Made by a program: the position numbers and the translations under genes. A stretch of DNA of 52,138 nucleotides. Source: Rhodospirillales bacterium (GTDB lineage: Bacteria > Pseudomonadota > Alphaproteobacteria > Dongiales > Dongiaceae). Below are positions 1-10,014 of the stretch, one piece after another. Within the stretch, counting starts at the first letter, position 1. Each line of letters starts with the position of its first letter. Below the pieces are notes generated by a model. It saw nothing but the letters and a program-made list of their open reading frames with translations, made no database searches and was not told the origin of the DNA. The stretch is from assembly GCA_009885795.1 (NCBI GenBank), contig VFKA01000031.1, positions 1-52,138 of the forward strand, written 5' to 3'.

Positions 1-603
1 GGCCGCGACGGCCGCCTTGGAACCGAACAGCGTGTCGAGATGCGCCTTGCTGCCCCATAGCGACGGCGGCTTCAGGCCGGGCGCGGGCGGAACGTACTTG
101 CCGATGGTCTTGAACAGCTGGCCGATGAAGCTCTCCGGCGTCCAATTGGCCAGCCCGATCTTTCCGCCAGGGCGGCAGACGCGGCTCATTTCGTTCGCGG
201 CCTGCTGCTGATTTGGCGTGAACATGACGCCGAAGGTCGAAAGCACGACATCGAAGCTGGCATCGGCGAAGGGAAGAGCTTCCGCGTCGGCTTCCTGGAA
301 CGTGACCGGCAGGCGTTCGGCCTTGGCGCGTTCGCGCCCGCGGTCGAGAAGCGCGCCGACGTAGTCCGTTGACACGACATCGGCGAAGCGGCGGGCCGCG
401 GCGAGCGTCGCGTTGCCGTTGCCGGCGGCGACATCGAGGACGCGCTGGTTGGCGCGCAGATCGACGGCCTCGCAGAGCATTTCGCCGACGATCTGCAACG
501 TTGTGCCGACAATGGCGTAGTCGCCGGAGCCCCAGGCGGCCTGCTGGCGACCCTTGATCGCGGCGAAATCGATGGTGGCGGGGGTGGGGTCTTGAGCGCT
601 CAT
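1..603 (-). CDS. class I SAM-dependent methyltransferase (3' end outside window)
   Basis: The reading frame from the ATG at 601-603 stays open for 201 codons to the window edge, so the C-terminus is missing. The glycine-rich SAM-binding motif VLDVAAGNGNATL lies near residues 55-67. An acidic second strand (STDYVGALLD) and the motif-II/III region (ALPFADASFDVVLSTFGVMF) follow, as in UbiE/COQ5-like methyltransferases. The late segment RVCRPGGKIGLANWTPESF is also typical of that group. The substrate cannot be told from the sequence: small molecules, quinones and lipids are all methylated by this fold. It is the first gene of the visible minus-strand set, with a 65-nt gap to the upstream GFA-family gene. 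Fold assignment is firm and substrate is unknown. Confidence 0.85.
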   Translation of the reverse strand, partial: MSAQDPTPATIDFAAIKGRQQAAWGSGDYAIVGTTLQIVGEMLCEAVDLRANQRVLDVAAGNGNATLAAARRFADVVSTDYVGALLDRGRERAKAERLPVTFQEADAEALPFADASFDVVLSTFGVMFTPNQQQAANEMSRVCRPGGKIGLANWTPESFIGQLFKTIGKYVPPAPGLKPPSLWGSKAHLDTLFGSKAAVAA

Positions 604-668
604 TGCTTTACTCTTTCCTTGTTGGGTTCGACGATGGCGATGGTTTCGCTGAAGCAGCGTTCCAGCCG

Positions 669-1091
669 TTATTCCGGGACAATCTCGCCGGAGCCGCCAA
701 ACTCGGCTGGGAAATCCTTCAATTTAGGCAAACCGTCCCGCATGGGCAGCACCGTCTCGGCGTAGTTGACGTGAACGCCGGGGATGAAGGCAAGGGTCGG
801 GATCGTCGCGGCGAACACGTCCACGAGGCCCAGGGTCGGATGATCGGTCATCAAGTGCCCACCGCATTTCGTACAGTACTGACGCCGGCTGAGCTCGGTC
901 TTTCGGAAGGTCTCGATATGCTCGGCCCCCGATAAGATCCGTATGGCCTCCGGCTTCCAGAGGCTGAAGGCGTTCACCGGTCCACCGGACCACGAACGAC
1001 AAGACCTGCAATGACAGTAGCCCATGGCCTCCGGTGACCCGACGACCTCCAGTTCAACCGCGCCGCAAAAGCAACTTCCAAAGTAAGTCAT
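669..1091 (-). CDS. GFA-family zinc-binding protein (glutathione-dependent formaldehyde-activating enzyme-like)
   Basis: A 140-residue protein that carries the Cys pattern of the GFA/CENP-V fold. C7 and C9 are in GSCFCGAV, C26, C28 and C31 in YCHCRSC, and C73 and C76 in CTKCGGHL. In characterised relatives these bind two structural or catalytic zinc ions, and the family name comes from S-hydroxymethylglutathione formation. Most members of this large family are uncharacterised, so the formaldehyde role here is only a family label. Length is normal and the ATG start directly precedes the conserved MTYFGSCFCG. No linked formaldehyde dehydrogenase gene is visible. Confidence 0.85.
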   Translation of the reverse strand: MTYFGSCFCGAVELEVVGSPEAMGYCHCRSCRSWSGGPVNAFSLWKPEAIRILSGAEHIETFRKTELSRRQYCTKCGGHLMTDHPTLGLVDVFAATIPTLAFIPGVHVNYAETVLPMRDGLPKLKDFPAEFGGSGEIVPE

Positions 1092-1139
1092 GGCACTCTA
1101 CCTTCCAATTCGGAAAAAGGGTAGAAAAAGGAGATAAAG

Positions 1140-1164
1140 GGAAAAGGGGTCTGTCCCCTTTTCC
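1140..1164 (-). terminator. perfect 10-bp inverted repeat abutting the lipoprotein stop codon
   Basis: Two 10-nt arms, GGAAAAGGGG (1140-1149) and CCCCTTTTCC (1155-1164), are exact complements around a 5-nt loop. The hairpin touches the TAA stop (1165-1167) of the Mla-type lipoprotein gene, and in that direction a pyrimidine-rich stretch follows it. This fits an intrinsic terminator for the mla operon. The core GGGGTCTGTCCCC also resembles short palindromic repeats scattered in many genomes, so it may be a repeat element that doubles as a terminator. Confidence 0.55.
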
Positions 1165-1767
1165 TTACCTACCCGGCGCCTTCAGGGTGAAGGTGACGAT
1201 TTCCTTCAAGACCTTGCCGAGCGCGTCATCGAAGGCGACGATCACCTGCTTGAAATCGGGGCCTTCCGCCTTCACCTTTTTTTCGGTGGTGAGCGAGGCG
1301 ATGATGCGCCGGTCCGGCATCTCCACCAGCTTGGCGTTCATGCGCACGTAGACCTCGGGGATGGGGTCGCCCTCGGTGTAAATCGCCTCGAACTCGCGCA
1401 GATCCGACACCAGGATGTAGTCGGGCCGTAAGCCCACCGCCTCGCGCCCGACGGCGACGATCTTGCCCGTACTCTCGAAGGATTCGACGAGGAGCGTTTG
1501 GACCATCGCCGGCGCGTTGTCGGTCCAGCTCGAGCGCGCGAAGTACTCGAGCGTGTAGGGGCTGCGCTGCACGGCGATGCGCGCGGTTTCGATTCCGGCC
1601 GCGGCGTAGGGCTTTTCGACCACCAGCTGCCAATCGACCCGGCCGAGCGAATCGTCATAGGACGTCTTCGGCGTCAGGGTATAGAGGTCGACGGGTTCGC
1701 TAACCCTTGGCAATAGCTCGCAGGCCGATATCGCCAGCATCGCGGCGGAGACAATCAACTTGTTCAT
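1165..1767 (-). CDS. ABC-type transport auxiliary lipoprotein (Mla/PqiC-like)
   Basis: A 200-residue protein with a short signal peptide and a lipobox ending at C16 (AISAC), so it is predicted to be lipid-anchored. The body (VDLYTLTPKTSYDD, then a beta-rich domain ending in an amphipathic C-terminal segment) matches the auxiliary lipoprotein family that accompanies MCE/Mla transporters. In such systems it is thought to help dock the MCE protein to the outer membrane. The start codon overlaps the stop of the upstream mlaD-like gene by 4 nt (ATGA), so the two are translationally coupled. It is the last gene of the mlaE-F-D-lipoprotein operon, with a hairpin directly after its stop. Confidence 0.8.
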   Translation of the reverse strand: MNKLIVSAAMLAISACELLPRVSEPVDLYTLTPKTSYDDSLGRVDWQLVVEKPYAAAGIETARIAVQRSPYTLEYFARSSWTDNAPAMVQTLLVESFESTGKIVAVGREAVGLRPDYILVSDLREFEAIYTEGDPIPEVYVRMNAKLVEMPDRRIIASLTTEKKVKAEGPDFKQVIVAFDDALGKVLKEIVTFTLKAPGR

Positions 1768-2714
1768 TGAGCTTCAAACCCCTCGCGCCGGTCGCCGAAG
1801 AGAAAGCGCGCGGGATCGCGCTCGAACTGCTCGGTGACACGGGACAATGTCGCCACCAAGAGCCGCAAATCGCCGATGAGCTGCGAGGCTTCGTAGAGAC
1901 CGGAGGACGCGAAGTCGCGCATCGGCTCTCGGCTATCGGCCACGAGCCCCTCGACCTCGCCGGCAAGGCGCGAAAACGTCTCGGCGGTCGAGCGCAATTG
2001 CTTCAAGGTTTCCTCGGTCTCGCCGCCGGCGCTTCCCAGGCGCTCGCGCAGCTCGACGGCAAGGCCGGTGAATTGCTCGGCCATCGCCCGGAGCTCCTTG
2101 GCGGCCCCCGCCCCTTCCTGGAGCAGGCTTTGAATCCCGCCGGTATCTTGCGACAGCATCGCGGTGAGCGAGTGCAGATTGGCGAGAACGCCGGAAATGG
2201 CGCCCGCGTTCTCAGGGCTCATGAGCGCGCTCACCCGGCTAACCAGTATATTGATGTTGGCGATGAGGTCGGGGGCACCCGCGAACAGCCCCTCGAAGCG
2301 GCCGGCCTTGGAAGCGATAATCGGATGGGGCTGCTTCCTGGTGCCTTCGAGTATCGCGGCGTCTTGCGTGCCGCCGCTGATGAGTACGTAGAGGACGCCG
2401 GTGATGCCCTGGACTTCGAGCGAGGCCACCGAGTTGGCGCGCACCGGCGTTCCCTCCTTCACCTGGATCGTCACTCGCACCTGCTCGATGTTGTCGGGGT
2501 CGATCTTGAAATCGATCACCTCGCCCACGGGGATGCCGCGAAAGCGCACCGGGCCGCCGACCTGCAGGCCGGTCACGTCGCCGCCGAACATAATGTCGTA
2601 GTGGCTGAACTCCTCGGTCTGGAGCCGCGCCAGCCACAAAATCGCGGCGACCGCGCCGGCGACGAGGATCAACACAAAACCGCCGACGGCGACGTATCCG
2701 GCCCGCGTTTCCAT
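1764..2714 (-). CDS. mlaD: MlaD-family MCE substrate-binding protein
   Basis: I place the start at 2714, giving 316 residues beginning METRAGYVAVGGF, the usual opening of MCE proteins. An ATG 42 nt upstream is also in frame but would run into the ATPase gene. A single N-terminal membrane helix (about residues 8-28) leads into the MCE domain (DVTGLQVGGPVRFRGIPVG, then VASLEVQGITGVLYVLIS), then a long helical region to the C-terminus. MlaD-type proteins form a hexameric periplasmic ring that passes phospholipid between the inner-membrane ABC complex and the outer membrane. It sits 7 nt after mlaF and overlaps the lipoprotein gene by 4 nt. Confidence 0.9.
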   Translation of the reverse strand: METRAGYVAVGGFVLILVAGAVAAILWLARLQTEEFSHYDIMFGGDVTGLQVGGPVRFRGIPVGEVIDFKIDPDNIEQVRVTIQVKEGTPVRANSVASLEVQGITGVLYVLISGGTQDAAILEGTRKQPHPIIASKAGRFEGLFAGAPDLIANINILVSRVSALMSPENAGAISGVLANLHSLTAMLSQDTGGIQSLLQEGAGAAKELRAMAEQFTGLAVELRERLGSAGGETEETLKQLRSTAETFSRLAGEVEGLVADSREPMRDFASSGLYEASQLIGDLRLLVATLSRVTEQFERDPARFLFGDRREGFEAQ

Positions 2715-2721
2715 GCCCCCC

Positions 2722-3483
2722 TCAGCCCCCCCGCGCCGCGCGCCCGCGCGGCCCATGGAAATAAGCGCGAATCCACGGGTGGTCGTCCTTGATATGGTCG
2801 GCCATGGTCCCTACGCGCAGGCGTTTGTCGATCAGAACGGCGATACGGTCGCAGATCGCGCCCAGGCTGTCCAGGTCGTGCGTGACCATGAAGACCGTAA
2901 GGCCCAAGCTTTGTTGCAGGCTGCCGATGAGCTCGTCGAATTCCGCGGCCCCGATCGGGTCGAGCCCGGCGGTGGGTTCGTCCAGGAACAAAATCTCCGG
3001 ATCGAGGGCGAGCGCCCGGGCGAGGCCGGCGCGCTTGCGCATCCCCCCGGAGATCTCCGAGGGGTGCTTGGCCGCCGCCGATTCGGGCAGACCGACCATC
3101 CGAATCTTGAGGGCCACGAGCTCGGCGCGCAAGGCCCCATTGAGATCGGTGTGCTCGGCCAGCGGCAATTCGACGTTCTGGGCCACGGTGAGCGAACTGA
3201 AGAGAGCCCCGCCTTGGAAGAGAACGCCCCAGCGCCGCTGCAAGCCGAGCCAGCCCTTCGGCCCCATCCCGCCCGTGTCCTCGCCGAACAGCATGACCCG
3301 GCCGGCGGCGGCGGGATTGAGCCCGACGATGGTACGCAACAGCACCGACTTGCCGGTGCCCGAACCCCCGACCACGCCCAGCACCTCGCCGGGCATGACG
3401 TCGAGGTCCAGGTTTTCGTGAATGACCTGATTGCCAAAGCGCGTGGCGAGGCCGCGGATGGCGATGATCGGCGTCGATGGCAT
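2722..3483 (-). CDS. mlaF: MlaF-type ABC transporter ATPase
   Basis: A 253-residue ATPase with Walker A GGSGTGKS (39-46), signature SGGMRKR (from about 145), Walker B ILFLDEP with D168 and E169, D-loop AGLDP and H-loop VTHD. SGGMRKR in place of the common SGGQ is typical of Mla/Ttg2A ATPases. It powers the lipid transporter with the MlaE permease encoded upstream and MlaD downstream. The upstream gap to mlaE is about 167 nt and holds two palindromic repeats, so mlaF may have its own promoter or a processed junction. Confidence 0.93.
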   Translation of the reverse strand: MPSTPIIAIRGLATRFGNQVIHENLDLDVMPGEVLGVVGGSGTGKSVLLRTIVGLNPAAAGRVMLFGEDTGGMGPKGWLGLQRRWGVLFQGGALFSSLTVAQNVELPLAEHTDLNGALRAELVALKIRMVGLPESAAAKHPSEISGGMRKRAGLARALALDPEILFLDEPTAGLDPIGAAEFDELIGSLQQSLGLTVFMVTHDLDSLGAICDRIAVLIDKRLRVGTMADHIKDDHPWIRAYFHGPRGRAARGG

Positions 3484-3526
3484 GGTCTAGTGCCGTGACC
3501 GAGACAAATGATACCCCCAATCTGTC

Positions 3527-3598
3527 ATGCGCGGGCTTGACCCGCGCATCCGGAATACCTTGTCGTGGCGCTGGATGGCCGGGTCTTCGCCCGGCCAT
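3527..3598. repeat. two adjacent perfect palindromes between mlaE and mlaF
   Basis: First palindrome: ATGCGCGGG (3527-3535), 5-nt loop, CCCGCGCAT (3541-3549). Second: ATGGCCGGG (3575-3583), 6-nt loop, CCCGGCCAT (3590-3598). Each has 9-bp perfect arms. They are built around GGGCTTGACCC- and GGGTCTTCGCCC-type cores, which are common intergenic repeats in Alphaproteobacteria. In mRNA both would form stable hairpins between two cistrons of one transport operon, so they could shape processing or relative expression. Confidence 0.7.
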
Positions 3599-3649
3599 GA
3601 CATTCGAGGAGTAGCCACCGAACGGGAACCATGAGTTTGCATCGGTCCA

Positions 3650-4795
3650 CTAGATGCCGAGATAGGAGAATACGATCGAGAACACGGCGTCGAACACGAT
3701 CACCAGGAAGATCGCTTCGACGACCGAAAGCGTGGTCAGGCGGCCGACGCTTTCGGCGCTGCCCTGCACCTGAAGCCCCTCGAAACAGCCGACCAGCGCG
3801 ATCAGGAAGGCGAACACCGGCGCCTTGCCGATGCCGATCCAGAAGATCGTGAGCGTCACCGCCTGGTTCAACTGGCTCAAGAAACTCGGGATGGAAAGAT
3901 CGATGAGCCCGAGCAGCAGGAGAGACGCTCCGAGAATGGCCATGAAGTTGGCGAAGAAGGTCAGCAGCGGCAGGGCGATGACGAGCGCCAGGATGCGCGG
4001 CAGCACCAGGACCTCGACCGGATCCAGCCCGAGCGTGCGCAGCGCGTCCACTTCCTCGTTCACCTGCATGGTGCCGATCTGAGCGGTGAAGGCGCTGCCC
4101 GAGCGCCCGGCGATGATGACCGCGGTGAGGACGACGCCCATTTCCCGCAACACCGAAATGCCGACCAGGTTGACGGTGAACACCTCGGCGCCGAACTTGC
4201 TCAACTGGTCGATGCCCTGGAAGGCCAGCACCACGCCGATCAGGAACGACAGCAGGCCGACGATCGGCATCGCGTTCAAGCCGACCTGCTCGATATGGCT
4301 GACGAGCGAGACGAAGCGGATGCGCCGGGGCTGGGCCATGACGCGGGCGATGGCCACCAGCACCGCGCCGAAGAATCCCAGCAAATCGCGCACGCGCCGG
4401 CCGACGATGAATGTCGTCTCGCCGATGCGGACCAAAACATCGTCGAGGCGGCGGCGCGGCGGCGGCGGCAGAGGGGACGGCCGGCCCAGTCTTTCGACGC
4501 GGCCGAATAGCGGCACGAAGGCCGCCGGCAAGCCTTCAAGACCGACCGTGAGCCCCCGATCGGCGAGCAGCCCGCGCGTGCGCTCGATCAGCCAGGCGCC
4601 GGCGCTGTCGAGCGCCTCGACGCCGGAAAGATCGAAACGCGCCGCCCGCGCCCGGCCGGGATCGACGGCACGCAAGGCGACGTCGAGAGCGCCGGCGTGC
4701 CGGATCGTCCAACGCCCGCTCGCCGCGATGACGAGGCCGCCATCCGTGACCGCGACGTCGACTCCGCTATCCGCCATCTTCCCTTGCCCCTTCAT
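3650..4795 (-). CDS. mlaE: MlaE-type permease with N-terminal STAS domain
   Basis: A 381-residue protein, or 375 if the ATG at 4777 (MADSGVDV) is used. Residues about 8-105 form a STAS-like domain ([20 protein letters not shown]), equivalent to MlaB of E. coli but fused to the permease. The rest is the MlaE family permease: several membrane helices with the conserved region [16 protein letters not shown]-like, [20 protein letters not shown] and [20 protein letters not shown]. It forms the membrane channel of the phospholipid transporter with MlaF and MlaD. This is the first gene of the operon, and the STAS fusion explains the lack of a separate mlaB. Confidence 0.92.
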   Translation of the reverse strand: MKGQGKMADSGVDVAVTDGGLVIAASGRWTIRHAGALDVALRAVDPGRARAARFDLSGVEALDSAGAWLIERTRGLLADRGLTVGLEGLPAAFVPLFGRVERLGRPSPLPPPPRRRLDDVLVRIGETTFIVGRRVRDLLGFFGAVLVAIARVMAQPRRIRFVSLVSHIEQVGLNAMPIVGLLSFLIGVVLAFQGIDQLSKFGAEVFTVNLVGISVLREMGVVLTAVIIAGRSGSAFTAQIGTMQVNEEVDALRTLGLDPVEVLVLPRILALVIALPLLTFFANFMAILGASLLLLGLIDLSIPSFLSQLNQAVTLTIFWIGIGKAPVFAFLIALVGCFEGLQVQGSAESVGRLTTLSVVEAIFLVIVFDAVFSIVFSYLGI

Positions 4796-4917
4796 TTCGG
4801 CGCCGGCATCATAGTCGCGGCGCCGGCCCCGGCGCGACGGCTATTCCATTGCCGCGAAATAACCTAGAGTGCCCGCGTTTCCACCCCGCCCCCACCACCC
4901 TGGCGTTCCCCAAGACA

Positions 4918-5433
4918 ATGCGAATCAAGGACCACATCCGGCAGGTTCCGGACTTCCCCAAGCCCGGCATCCTGTTCTACGACATTTCGACGCTGCTCGC
5001 GAACGGCGAGGCGTGGCGCCACACCGTAAGACTGCTGGCCGACGCCGTGCGCCCGCACCGGCCCGAGCTTCTGATCGGCATCGAATCGCGCGGCTTCCTG
5101 GTGGTGGCCCCGCTCGCCATCGAGCTTGGTTGCGGATTCGCCATGGTGCGCAAGCAGGGCAAACTGCCGGGACCGACGATCCCCTTTCGCTACGACTTGG
5201 AGTATGGCACCGACACGATCGAGGTGCAGGCCGATGTCACGCGGTCCGGCCAGCGCGTCGTGGTGCTGGACGATCTGCTGGCGACGGGCGGCACCATGAT
5301 GGCGGCGATTGCGCTGCTGCGCCAGGTGGGCGCCGACGTGCGCGCGGCGGCCTGCATCATCGAGCTCGCATTCCTGGGCGGCCGGGCCAAGGTTCCGGTC
5401 CCGTTCACGTCGATCGTGTCATACGATTCCTAG
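4918..5433 (+). CDS. apt: adenine phosphoribosyltransferase
   Basis: The protein converts adenine and PRPP to AMP and pyrophosphate in purine salvage. The 171-residue form from ATG 4918 starts [20 protein letters not shown], which matches the family N-terminus. An upstream TTG at 4849 adds residues with no family support. The PRPP-binding loop is [14 protein letters not shown] (near residues 116-129), and the substrate hood segment [14 protein letters not shown] is present. Length is usual for the family. The gene is convergent with the downstream amidase and their 3' ends overlap by 29 nt. Confidence 0.95.
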   Translation: MRIKDHIRQVPDFPKPGILFYDISTLLANGEAWRHTVRLLADAVRPHRPELLIGIESRGFLVVAPLAIELGCGFAMVRKQGKLPGPTIPFRYDLEYGTDTIEVQADVTRSGQRVVVLDDLLATGGTMMAAIALLRQVGADVRAAACIIELAFLGGRAKVPVPFTSIVSYDS

Positions 5434-6604
5434 GCGATTTCAGGCGGCGCGCGAATTCCAAGAGCCAGCGGTCGGTGCCGCGCCTCGAGATCAGCGACAG
5501 TCCGACAGGGCAGCCGTCGACTTTCGCGACCGGGAGGGTGACCTCCGGCAGGCGCGCGAGTCCGGCGATGCACGTCAGCGCGAGCGCGCGTAGGCGAAAG
5601 CGCTCCATCGTCCCGGGCACCGCGGCGACCTCGGGCGCGATGGACGGCGCCGTCGGTATCGCGATGGCCGCGTGGCGGGCGAGCAGGTCGTCGAGACGCC
5701 CCGCCAACTCATCCCGCCTCCGGTCATCGTCGGCCAGGGGCGCGTTCGCCGGGTCCATGGCCCATTCGATCCGGGCCGCGATCTCGGGATCCATCCGCGG
5801 CCGGTTGGCCTTGACCCAGGCACCGAGCCCCTCCGAAACGTCGCGCCCCTGAAGCCGGCGAAAAACGGGAACCCAATCCACGAGCGCGGCGCCAAAATCC
5901 ACGGAGATCGACTCTCTACCGCCCAGCAGCGCCGCCGCCTCGTCGAGCGCGGGGGCCAGTGCATGCGCCACCGCCGGGTCGGCGTAGGCGAAGGCTTCCT
6001 CGACCACGACGAGACCCTTGCCTTCCGACCGGGCGGTATCATCGCCCAGGAGAACGCCGCCGACCGCGGCGAGACGATCGGCATCGCGCGCGAACCAGCC
6101 CACGGTATCGAAGCTTGCCCCGAGCGGCGCCATGCCGGTGGCATCGACGCGCCCAAAGCTCGGGCGAATCCCGTGGATGCCGCACAAGGAAGCCGGCACG
6201 CGCACCGAGCCGCCGGTGTCGCTGCCGATCGCGAAATCGACGAGGCCCGCCGCGACGGCCGCCGCCGAGCCGAAGGAAGAGCCTCCGGTGATGCGCCCCG
6301 GCGCGGCGCTGTTCACCGACGCGCCATAGTGCAGGTTGCTGCCGGACATGCCGAAGGCGAACTCCTCCGTCATCGTCTTGCCGACGAGGGTGGCGCCGGC
6401 GGCGATCGCGGCGGCGATGGCGGGCGCCGTGCGCGGCGCGGGCCCGTGCCGCGCCAGCCAGTCCGGATTGCCGCAGCAGGCGACGTGGCCGGCGACGTCG
6501 AAGATGTCCTTGGCGGCGAAGGTCGTGCCGGCGAGCGGCCCGGCGGGCGCCCCGGCGATGCGCAGGCTGACGTGCTTGCAGAAGGCGTTGACCGGATCGT
6601 GCAT
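5405..6604 (-). CDS. amidase signature family hydrolase (AtzF/allophanate hydrolase-like N-domain size)
   Basis: A 399-residue member of the amidase signature family. The catalytic Lys is K32 (FAAKDIFD), the cis-Ser is S109 in [14 protein letters not shown] and the nucleophile is S133 in [12 protein letters not shown]. The 24-residue spacing between the two serines matches the family. It hydrolyses a small carbon-nitrogen bond, but the substrate is not evident. The shortened C-terminal part is like single-domain amidases near transport genes. It is convergent with apt (29-nt overlap) and 20 nt downstream of the DMT transporter gene on the same strand, so the two may be co-transcribed. Confidence 0.85.
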   Translation of the reverse strand: MHDPVNAFCKHVSLRIAGAPAGPLAGTTFAAKDIFDVAGHVACCGNPDWLARHGPAPRTAPAIAAAIAAGATLVGKTMTEEFAFGMSGSNLHYGASVNSAAPGRITGGSSFGSAAAVAAGLVDFAIGSDTGGSVRVPASLCGIHGIRPSFGRVDATGMAPLGASFDTVGWFARDADRLAAVGGVLLGDDTARSEGKGLVVVEEAFAYADPAVAHALAPALDEAAALLGGRESISVDFGAALVDWVPVFRRLQGRDVSEGLGAWVKANRPRMDPEIAARIEWAMDPANAPLADDDRRRDELAGRLDDLLARHAAIAIPTAPSIAPEVAAVPGTMERFRLRALALTCIAGLARLPEVTLPVAKVDGCPVGLSLISRRGTDRWLLEFARRLKSPRNRMTRST

Positions 6605-6624
6605 GGCAACAGAGTCCTATTCTA

Positions 6625-7662
6625 TCAGTGCGAATGGCGGTGATGGCTGTCGGGCAGATGACGATGCCGGTGGCGCCGGCGCGCATGCGCATGGCGGTGG
6701 CTGTGCGGCTCGCCGGTCGAGTCGCCGGCAGCGTGCGCGTGTTCGTGATGGAGGTCGTGGACATGGCGATGATCGTGCTCGATGGCGTCATGTTCATGGT
6801 CGTGCTCGTGCCGCTCGACCAGGTGCAGCGTCACGCCGACGGCCATGAGGATTCCGGCGACGACGAGCGCCACCGTCGGCGGCTCGCCCAGGACCAGCAG
6901 CGCCACGATCGCGCCGAGGAAAGGGGCGGTTCCGTAATAGGCGGCCGTCCGGGCCGTGCCAAGATCGCGCAACGCCAACACGTAAAGGACGAGGCTGACG
7001 CCGTAGCCGAGAAATCCGGTGGCCGCCGCCGCCACGCCCACGCCGAAGGAAGGCCAGGCCGCGCCGCCGGCAAGGGCCAGGACAAGGCTGACGGGCCCGG
7101 CCACCAGGCCTTTGATCATGGCGATCTGGACCGGGTCGGCCAGTGACACCCGGCGCGTCAGGTTGTTATCGAGACCCCAGGCAAGGCAGGCGCCGATGAT
7201 CGCGGCGATGCCGAGGAGATCCCCCGAGACCGCTTCCTGCCGCCATGCCAGGACGGCCGCGCCCGCGACGATGAGCGCCATGCCGGCGGCGATGCGGCGG
7301 TCGAAATTCTCGCGGAACGCGAACCAGGCGATGAGCGCGCTGGCGGCGCCTTCCAGCGTCAGGAGAAGCGAAACCGTGGCGGCCGGCGTCCGCGCTAGCC
7401 CGATCATGAGCAGGATCGGGCCGACCACGCCCCCGAACAGGATGGCGGCGGCGAGCCAGGGAACGTCGCCGCGCGCGAGGGGCGCCTCCCTGCGAACCTG
7501 GCGCCTTGCCAGCCGCGCCAGCGCGAGCCCGACGCCGGAACCCAGGTAGAAAAGTGCCGCCAGCATCCAGGGATCGACGTGGCCGAGCAGGAATTTCGCC
7601 AACGGCGTCGCCGCCGCGAAAAGCGCCGCCGAAAGCAAGGCAAGGAGTACGGCGGCGTTCAT
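6625..7662 (-). CDS. DMT/EamA-family transporter with a His-rich C-terminal tail
   Basis: I prefer the start at 7662 (MNAAVLLALLSAALFAAATPLAKFLL, 345 residues). An ATG at 7680 adds six residues. About ten hydrophobic helices in two EamA-type halves fill residues 1-280 and end LVVAGILMAVGVTLHLVER. The last ~66 residues hold 24 histidines with interspersed Asp, Glu and Arg. Similar tails are known from zinc, nickel and cobalt transporters and chaperones, where they bind metal. Core EamA proteins export amino acids, metabolites or drugs. Metal handling here is my inference from the tail alone. The gene lies just upstream of an amidase on the same strand. Confidence 0.85.
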   Translation of the reverse strand: MNAAVLLALLSAALFAAATPLAKFLLGHVDPWMLAALFYLGSGVGLALARLARRQVRREAPLARGDVPWLAAAILFGGVVGPILLMIGLARTPAATVSLLLTLEGAASALIAWFAFRENFDRRIAAGMALIVAGAAVLAWRQEAVSGDLLGIAAIIGACLAWGLDNNLTRRVSLADPVQIAMIKGLVAGPVSLVLALAGGAAWPSFGVGVAAAATGFLGYGVSLVLYVLALRDLGTARTAAYYGTAPFLGAIVALLVLGEPPTVALVVAGILMAVGVTLHLVERHEHDHEHDAIEHDHRHVHDLHHEHAHAAGDSTGEPHSHRHAHARRRHRHRHLPDSHHRHSH

Positions 7663-7718
7663 CGGCGCCACTAGCACCAAGAATCATAGAAGCGTGATAC
7701 GCACTTGCGGCCCCCATG

Positions 7719-7763
7719 CTTCGACAAGCTCAGCATGAGGGCCTCATCCTGAGCCTGTCGAAG
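7719..7763. repeat. imperfect inverted repeat, GCTTCGACA...TGTCGAAG family
   Basis: Arms 7719-7740 and 7742-7763 are complementary with two mismatches: one starts CTTCGACAAGCTC and the other ends GAGCCTGTCGAAG. The inner half contains CATGAGG/CCTCAT. The element lies between the small secreted protein gene and the DMT transporter. Solo or variant copies occur at 18892 and 52021 in this window, so it is a dispersed intergenic repeat. Confidence 0.75.
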
Positions 7764-7815
7764 GATGCGGCCCGTGTCAGGCATCCGTGATTCCATGCAC
7801 GAGGTCGGACGCCCG

Positions 7816-8115
7816 TCAAGTGGCCGTGCTGTCGGTATCGTCATCCCCGCCGGGGACGTGTTCGGGCGCTTCTTCCGGCGGCTCGTCCGCGGGCACGCGC
7901 TTGCGAGGAATGACGATGTCGCCGTCGTCGTTCATGTAGGGGGCTTCGAACTGGGGTATCGACTGAAAAAGCAGTTCCAAGGCCCGCATCACGCGCTCGA
8001 TGCCGGCCAGCGCCTCGGATTCAGGCGTCGGGGTGTTGCCTTCCTCTTCGGCCAAGACCGGGGCAGAAACCAGCAGCAGGACGGCCAGGATCGCGCCAGC
8101 GAGATTGGTGCGCAT
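7816..8115 (-). CDS. small secreted protein of unknown function with acidic tail
   Basis: About 99 residues from ATG 8115 (MRTNLAGAILAVLLLVSAPVLA), or 103 from ATG 8127. The first ~22 residues are a signal peptide with a likely cut after VLA. The mature part has a short amphipathic segment (IERVMRALELLFQSIPQFE), then NDDGDIVIPRKR and an acidic, Pro-rich tail. I recall similar short alphaproteobacterial proteins with an NGDIIIRRK-like motif, all of unknown role. It is divergent from mmsA, with about 58 nt between the two starts. Confidence 0.6.
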   Translation of the reverse strand: MRTNLAGAILAVLLLVSAPVLAEEEGNTPTPESEALAGIERVMRALELLFQSIPQFEAPYMNDDGDIVIPRKRVPADEPPEEAPEHVPGGDDDTDSTAT

Positions 8116-8173
8116 GACAGCCTCCACGAGGGTACGCTAAGCTCTGGGTAGGGTAACACGAGGAGAGACGTTC

Positions 8174-9669
<1,496 letters not shown>

Positions 9670-9673
<4 letters not shown>

Positions 9674-9978
9674 GCCGAGGCCGGGCGCGATTGTCGAGCG
9701 GCACTATTGTCAACATCCGTGAGGCAAAGACGCAAATGTCCCGCCTGCTGGAACGCGTTCGGGGCGGCGAGGAGATCGTCATCGCCAAGGCCGGCAAGCC
9801 CATCGCCCGCCTCGTCGCGGTCAAGCGACCGGGGCCGCGCAAGCCGGGACTCGCGGAGGGGAAGGTAACCGCGGCCTTCTTCGAGCAATTGCCAATGAGT
9901 GAATTGGGGGTGTGGCTGAAGTACATATCGTCGCGACTCGGACCGAGGGATTTGACCCGGCGGTACCCGCGCGCTTAG
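9670..9978 (+). CDS. orphan Phd/YefM-like antitoxin
   Basis: A 102-residue protein whose first ~65 residues fit the Phd/YefM antitoxin family: [44 protein letters not shown]. The GTG start at 9670 overlaps the mmsA stop (GTGA); a TTG at 9691 is an alternative. Relatives usually sit directly before a PIN-domain VapC toxin. None follows here: the next gene is the MttB homologue. The last ~25 residues do not look like the family, so the 3' end may be decayed. It may be a stranded antitoxin or the remnant of a lost pair. Confidence 0.65.
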
Positions 9979-10014
9979 GCTCATTCCCATTCACGGGCGA
10001 GCAAGGCAGACCTC

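Noticed and set aside
1707-2792. 361-codon plus-strand frame opposite mlaD
   Set aside because: Shadow of a well-supported MCE protein gene in an ordered mla operon.
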